Shown one piece after another: positions 61,428-64,000 of a DNA stretch of 64,000 bases; position 1 is the first letter of the stretch, and each line of letters begins with the position of its first letter. The position numbers were made by a program, and so were the translations under genes. The notes beneath the pieces were generated by a model. That model was given only the letters and a program-made list of their open reading frames with translations, was not told the DNA's origin and ran no database searches. Source of the stretch: Acidovorax kalamii (GTDB lineage: Bacteria > Pseudomonadota > Gammaproteobacteria > Burkholderiales > Burkholderiaceae_C). Where the stretch lies: the NCBI RefSeq assembly GCF_002245625.1, contig NZ_NOIG01000011.1, positions 310,001 through 374,000 of the forward strand, written 5' to 3'.

Positions 61428-64000
61428 ATGTTTGTTCACCTGCGCCTGCACACCGAATTTTCCGTCGTGGACGGGACCAACCGAATCGATGAGGTGGCCA
61501 AGGCGGCCGCCAAGGATGGCCAGCCTGCATTGGCCATCACCGATCTCAACAACCTTTTTGGCGCGATCAAGTTCTACAAGGAAGCCCGGGGCAAGGGCGT
61601 CAAGCCTATTCTGGGTGCAGAAATTTTTCTGGAAGGCGAAGCGGGGGCGGCGCCATCGCGAATGATCGTGCTGGTGCAAAGCCGTCAGGGCTACCTCAAC
61701 CTGTCAGAGCTGCTGGCCCGCGCCTGGACGCGCAACGTTGTCAAGAACCTGGCGCTGTGCACCTGGGCGTGGCTGGAGGAGCTGTCGGAAGGCCTGATTG
61801 CCCTCGCGGGCGCGCAGGCGGGTCCGGTGGGGCAGGCCTTGCTGAAGGGGGATGAGTCTGGCGCGGCTGACATCGCGCTGCGACTCGCGGGGATTTTTCC
61901 GCACCGCTTTTACATGGAGTTGCAACGCGCGGGCCGCGCCGACGATGAAGCCCATGTGGCCGCAGCGGCCCAATTGGCGGCGCGCCTGAACCTGCCGGTG
62001 GTGGCCACACACCCGGTGCAATTTGCCACGGCGGATGATTACGAGGCCCATGAGGCCCGCATCTGCATTGCCGAGGGCGAAATCCTTGCCAACCCGCGCC
62101 GGGTGCGCAAATTCACCCGCGACCAGTATTTCAAGTCATCGGCCGAGATGGAGGCGCTGTTCGCCGATGTGCCTTCGGCCATTGCGAACACGGTGGAAAT
62201 CGCCCAGCGTTGCAACTTGACGCTGGTGCTGGGCAAGCCGCAACTGCCGGATTTTCCCACGCCCAATGGCATGCCGATCGACGAGTACTTTCGCTACGCC
62301 TCTTTTGAGGGGCTGGAGGCGCGGCTCAAGCTGCTTTTCCCCAAAGAGTCCGACCGCGAACAGCAGCGCCCGCGCTATGTGGAGCGGCTGGAGTTCGAGA
62401 TCGGCACCATCCTCAAGATGGGGTTCCCCGGTTACTTCCTGATCGTGGGCGACTTCATCCAGTGGGCCAAGGAAAACGGCTGCCCCGTGGGACCCGGACG
62501 GGGGTCGGGCGCGGGCTCACTCGTGGCCTATGCGCTCAAGATCACCGACCTGGATCCGCTTGAGTACAACCTGCTGTTCGAACGCTTCCTGAACCCCGAG
62601 CGGGTCTCGATGCCCGACTTCGACATCGACTTCTGCCAGGGCAACCGCGACCGTGTGATCGACTATGTGAAGGAGAAGTACGGCAAGAACGCAGTGAGCC
62701 AGATCGCCACCTTCGGCACCATGGCCGCCAAGGCGGCCATCCGTGACGTGGGCCGGGTGATGGACATGAGCTACACCTTCTGCGACGGCATCTCCAAGCT
62801 GGTGCCGGGCAAACCGGGCATGTCGTACACCTTGCAGTACCCGCCCGAGGTGAAGAAGGAGGGCGACAAGAACAACTACGCGCTGGAGTTGGAGCCCATG
62901 CTCTACGAGCGCGTGCGCAAGGAAGAAGACGTCAAGACTGTCATCGAGATGGCGCAGAAGCTCGAAGGCATGACGCGCAACATCGGCATGCACGCCGGGG
63001 GCGTGCTGATTGCGCCGGGCAAGCTCACCGATTTTTGCCCGCTCTACCAGCAGCCGGGTAGCGAATCGGCTGTGAGCCAGTACGACAAGGACGACGTGGA
63101 GGCCATCGGCCTCGTGAAGTTCGACTTTTTGGGCCTGGCCACGCTCACCATCCTGGAGATTGCGCGCGAGTTCATTATCAAGCGCCACAAGGGCCAGGAG
63201 AACTTCACCTTCGAGACCGTGCCGCTCGACGATGGCAAGACCTACAAGCTTTTTCAGGACGGGCTGACCGAGGCCGTGTTCCAGTTTGAAAGCCGGGGCA
63301 TGCAGGGCATGCTCAAGGAGGCTAAGCCCAGCCGCCTGGAGGACTTGATTGCCCTGAACGCGCTGTACCGCCCGGGCCCCATGGATCTGATCCCCACGTT
63401 CGTGAACCGCAAGCACGGCAAGGAACCGGTGGAGTACCCGCACCCCCTGGTCGAGCCCGTGCTGGCTGAAACCTACGGGATCATGGTGTACCAGGAGCAG
63501 GTGATGCAGACCGCCCAGGTGCTGGGCGGTTACAGCCTGGGTGGCGCCGACATGCTGCGCCGTGCCATGGGCAAGAAGAAGGCCGAGGAGATGGCTGAGC
63601 ACCGCGAGATCTTCCGCAAGGGGGCGGCCGAAAAAGGCATCGGGCAGGAAAAAGCCGACGAGGTGTTCGACCTGATGGAGAAGTTCGCGGGCTACGGCTT
63701 CAACAAGTCGCACGCTGCCGCTTACTCGCTGCTGGCCTACCACACGGGCTGGCTCAAGGTGCACTACACGGCTGAGTTCTTCTGCGCCAACATGACCGTG
63801 GAAATGGACGACACCGACAAGCTCAAGGTGTTGTACGAGGACGCGGTCAAGCACTTCGGCATGACCTTCGAACCGCCGGACGTGAACCGGGGCAAGTACC
63901 GGTTCGAGCCCGTCACGGACAAGATCATCCGCTACGGCCTGGGCGCCGTGAAGGGCACGGGCCAGCAGGCCATCGAAGCCATTGTGGCCGCACGAGAAGG
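61428..64000 (+). CDS. dnaE: DNA polymerase III subunit alpha (5' part; runs off window)
   Basis: 857 codons are visible and open to the end; full-length DnaE is about 1,160-1,170 residues. The N-terminal PHP domain begins MFVHLRLHTEFSVVDGTNRI with TDLNNLFGAIKFY. GPGRGSGAGSLVAYALKITDLDPL and PDFDIDFCQGNRDRV carry two of the palm aspartates; the third is in the KFDFLGLATL region. The fingers motif includes KEPVEYPHPLVEPVLAETYGIMVYQEQVMQ and GYGFNKSHAAAYSLLAY. It is the replicative polymerase subunit. TACAAT at 61416-61421 is a possible -10, which would make the mRNA leaderless. It starts 196 bp from the divergent bamD. Confidence 0.97.
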   Translation, partial: MFVHLRLHTEFSVVDGTNRIDEVAKAAAKDGQPALAITDLNNLFGAIKFYKEARGKGVKPILGAEIFLEGEAGAAPSRMIVLVQSRQGYLNLSELLARAWTRNVVKNLALCTWAWLEELSEGLIALAGAQAGPVGQALLKGDESGAADIALRLAGIFPHRFYMELQRAGRADDEAHVAAAAQLAARLNLPVVATHPVQFATADDYEAHEARICIAEGEILANPRRVRKFTRDQYFKSSAEMEALFADVPSAIANTVEIAQRCNLTLVLGKPQLPDFPTPNGMPIDEYFRYASFEGLEARLKLLFPKESDREQQRPRYVERLEFEIGTILKMGFPGYFLIVGDFIQWAKENGCPVGPGRGSGAGSLVAYALKITDLDPLEYNLLFERFLNPERVSMPDFDIDFCQGNRDRVIDYVKEKYGKNAVSQIATFGTMAAKAAIRDVGRVMDMSYTFCDGISKLVPGKPGMSYTLQYPPEVKKEGDKNNYALELEPMLYERVRKEEDVKTVIEMAQKLEGMTRNIGMHAGGVLIAPGKLTDFCPLYQQPGSESAVSQYDKDDVEAIGLVKFDFLGLATLTILEIAREFIIKRHKGQENFTFETVPLDDGKTYKLFQDGLTEAVFQFESRGMQGMLKEAKPSRLEDLIALNALYRPGPMDLIPTFVNRKHGKEPVEYPHPLVEPVLAETYGIMVYQEQVMQTAQVLGGYSLGGADMLRRAMGKKKAEEMAEHREIFRKGAAEKGIGQEKADEVFDLMEKFAGYGFNKSHAAAYSLLAYHTGWLKVHYTAEFFCANMTVEMDDTDKLKVLYEDAVKHFGMTFEPPDVNRGKYRFEPVTDKIIRYGLGAVKGTGQQAIEAIVAARE

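Overview
The window is high-GC bacterial chromosome. Its gene content is typical of Burkholderiales: tmk-holB-pilZ-tatD, tolB-pal-cpoB, sucA-sucB-lpdA-zapE, a PilZ protein of the type IV pilus type and DUF4148. A short repeat containing TTGCTATCAAATT, which I associate with Comamonadaceae genomes, occurs several times. My best inference is a member of the Comamonadaceae, probably Acidovorax or a close relative. Genes are dense, and neighbours often overlap by ATGA, TGATG or TAATG.

Layout. (1) 1-12 kb is a fatty-acid / acyl-CoA catabolism cluster on the + strand: the 3' part of a multifunctional 3-hydroxyacyl-CoA dehydrogenase, a thiolase, an acyl-CoA dehydrogenase, two short-chain dehydrogenases, a PaaI-type thioesterase, a CurA-like reductase, an ElaA-like acetyltransferase, an AidB-like acyl-CoA dehydrogenase and a long glutathione S-transferase, ending with an Ogt-type DNA repair methyltransferase. 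(2) 12.5-29.5 kb is mixed housekeeping and signalling: a Coq4-like protein, a diguanylate cyclase, DUF72, DUF4148, Tex, an HDOD protein, a patatin-like lipase, a large membrane PAS-GGDEF-EAL protein, an iron alcohol dehydrogenase, an exported hydratase-like protein, an esterase, a thioesterase-acetyltransferase fusion and YgfZ. (3) 29.5-39.7 kb holds cell-envelope and DNA-replication genes: mltG-tmk-holB-pilZ, tatD-ankyrin, msbA, tolB-pal-cpoB-tcdA, then tRNA-Lys(UUU). (4) 39.76-45.75 kb is a 6.0-kb integrative element in the 3' end of that tRNA gene, bounded by a perfect 45-bp direct repeat. (5) 45.9-48.2 kb is a graveyard of P2-like tail genes and an IS1182-family fragment. (6) 48.2-64 kb is core again: an AI-2E family permease, the 2-oxoglutarate dehydrogenase operon, zapE, a PP2C phosphatase, a DinG/YoaA-type helicase, bamD and the start of dnaE.

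The most interesting part is the element. Its left part has a satellite-like set of genes (tyrosine integrase, excisionase-type HTH protein, Rep_trans-like replication initiator). Its right part has integron architecture: a truncated IntI on the - strand, then two + strand genes separated by a 66-bp attC-like site. The first gene encodes a protein with a HEPN ribonuclease motif (R179-H-x-x-x-H184). The second encodes a protein whose N-terminus matches the proteasome / Ntn-hydrolase active site (Thr after the initiator Met, Asp at mature position 17, Lys at 34). I read these as cargo cassettes and as a candidate undescribed defence or stress module. That function is inference.
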